Source: Buchnera aphidicola (Astegopteryx bambusae) (lineage in GTDB: Bacteria > Pseudomonadota > Gammaproteobacteria > Enterobacterales > Enterobacteriaceae). From it: 7,058 bases of DNA. Within the stretch, counting starts at the first letter, position 1. Each line of letters opens with the position of its first letter. Of this stretch, positions 6,702 through 7,058 are shown piece by piece. Location of the stretch: NCBI RefSeq assembly GCF_039365365.1, contig NZ_CP134986.1, forward strand, positions 1-7,058, given 5' to 3'. The position numbers were made by a program, and so were the translations under genes. A model generated the notes under the pieces. That model worked only from the letters and a program-made list of their open reading frames with translations, did no database searches and was not told the DNA's origin.

Positions 6702-7058
6702 TTTTATAAATTTACCTTAACATTTTTATATATTTTATGTAATATTTGTAATGTATTTTTAAAAATATTTAAAATATATTATTTTAATAAATAATAATAC
6801 ATTTATATAAATATTTTAATTAATATTTTATTTTTATTAAAATAATATATTTTATATTTTTTGAACAAATATAAAAATATAAATTATAATGTATTTATGT
6901 TTTTTATTATATGAAAAATTTTAATAATTTATTGAAATTTTTTTATTTAAATGAAAAATATTTTTAATATATAAATAAAAAAATAAATTGTAGAATATTT
7001 TTATTTTTTTATACAAAATATATTTTATAAAGAAACTTTTTTATTGAGAAAAAATATT
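6702..7058. other. Intergenic region upstream of yqhA and (if circular) repA
   Basis: This 357-base stretch is almost entirely A/T. It must contain the yqhA promoter on the minus strand, which I cannot place, and, if the window is a circle, the repA promoter and leader. Visible elements are a 14-base palindrome TATTTTTAAAAATA (6754-6767), a sigma70-like promoter (6861-6890), a short 18-codon reading frame (6911-6967) and GAGAA (7046-7050) 8 bases before the end. In IncFII plasmids this place holds the copy-control antisense RNA and a leader peptide. I see no GC-containing stem-loop that would indicate a CopA-like RNA, so copy control of that type appears absent or unrecognisable. Confidence 0.6.
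6861..6890 (+). promoter_or_regulatory. Candidate sigma70 promoter for repA
   Basis: TTGAAC (6861-6866) and TATAAT (6885-6890) are separated by 18 bases. The -10 is a perfect consensus and the -35 matches four of six positions of TTGACA. Transcription would start near 6897 and, if the molecule is circular, reach repA after a leader of roughly 160 bases. It is the best promoter-like pair I found in the window, but TATAAT is common in such A/T-rich DNA. Confidence 0.45.

Noticed and set aside
6809..6828. AAATATT/AATATTT inverted repeat and other short A/T palindromes in the yqhA-repA gap
   Set aside because: Seven-base A/T repeats are expected by chance at this composition and have no positional support.

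Overview
The window looks like a complete leucine plasmid (pLeu) of an aphid endosymbiont, Buchnera aphidicola or a very close relative. The evidence is the gene set (IncFII-type repA, leuB, leuC, leuD, leuA, yqhA), protein sequences that align through their whole length with Escherichia coli counterparts, extreme A+T richness with A/T-ending codons and lysine/asparagine/isoleucine-rich proteins, and long poly(A) tracts inside genes. The window starts exactly at the repA ATG, and its last bases supply a plausible ribosome-binding site for that ATG if the ends are joined. It is therefore probably a whole circular replicon of about 7.06 kb opened at repA, although circularity cannot be proven from the sequence.

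Layout: repA (1-855, +) is followed by a 329-base non-coding region (856-1184). This region carries an A/T hairpin, an 11-base direct repeat spaced 40 bases apart and a DnaA-box-like site, and is the best candidate for the replication origin. Next come leuB (1185-2285), leuC (2293-3696) and leuD (3733-4329), closely packed on the + strand. A 79-base A/T-only spacer with a perfect 13-bp inverted repeat separates them from leuA (4409-5962, +), which has the clearest Shine-Dalgarno sequence in the window. Hairpins fill the space between leuA and the convergent yqhA (6195-6701, -). The remaining 357 bases (6702-7058) separate yqhA from repA across the presumed circle junction and hold a good sigma70-like promoter facing repA.

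The four leu genes encode the whole leucine-specific branch: LeuA (2-isopropylmalate synthase), the LeuC/LeuD isomerase and LeuB (3-isopropylmalate dehydrogenase). In Buchnera this branch supplies leucine to the aphid host, and carriage on a plasmid is thought to raise gene dosage. All catalytic and cluster-binding residues I could check are present.

The points worth a second look are: the order leuB-C-D-A rather than leuA-B-C-D; a single repA; the C-terminal (leucine-sensing) domain of LeuA, which has lost its conserved glycine motifs; a 12-A tract at the leuB/leuC junction whose slippage would fuse the two proteins; and an 11-A tract early in leuC. I see no wholly new system here; the interest lies in unusual features of a known plasmid type.
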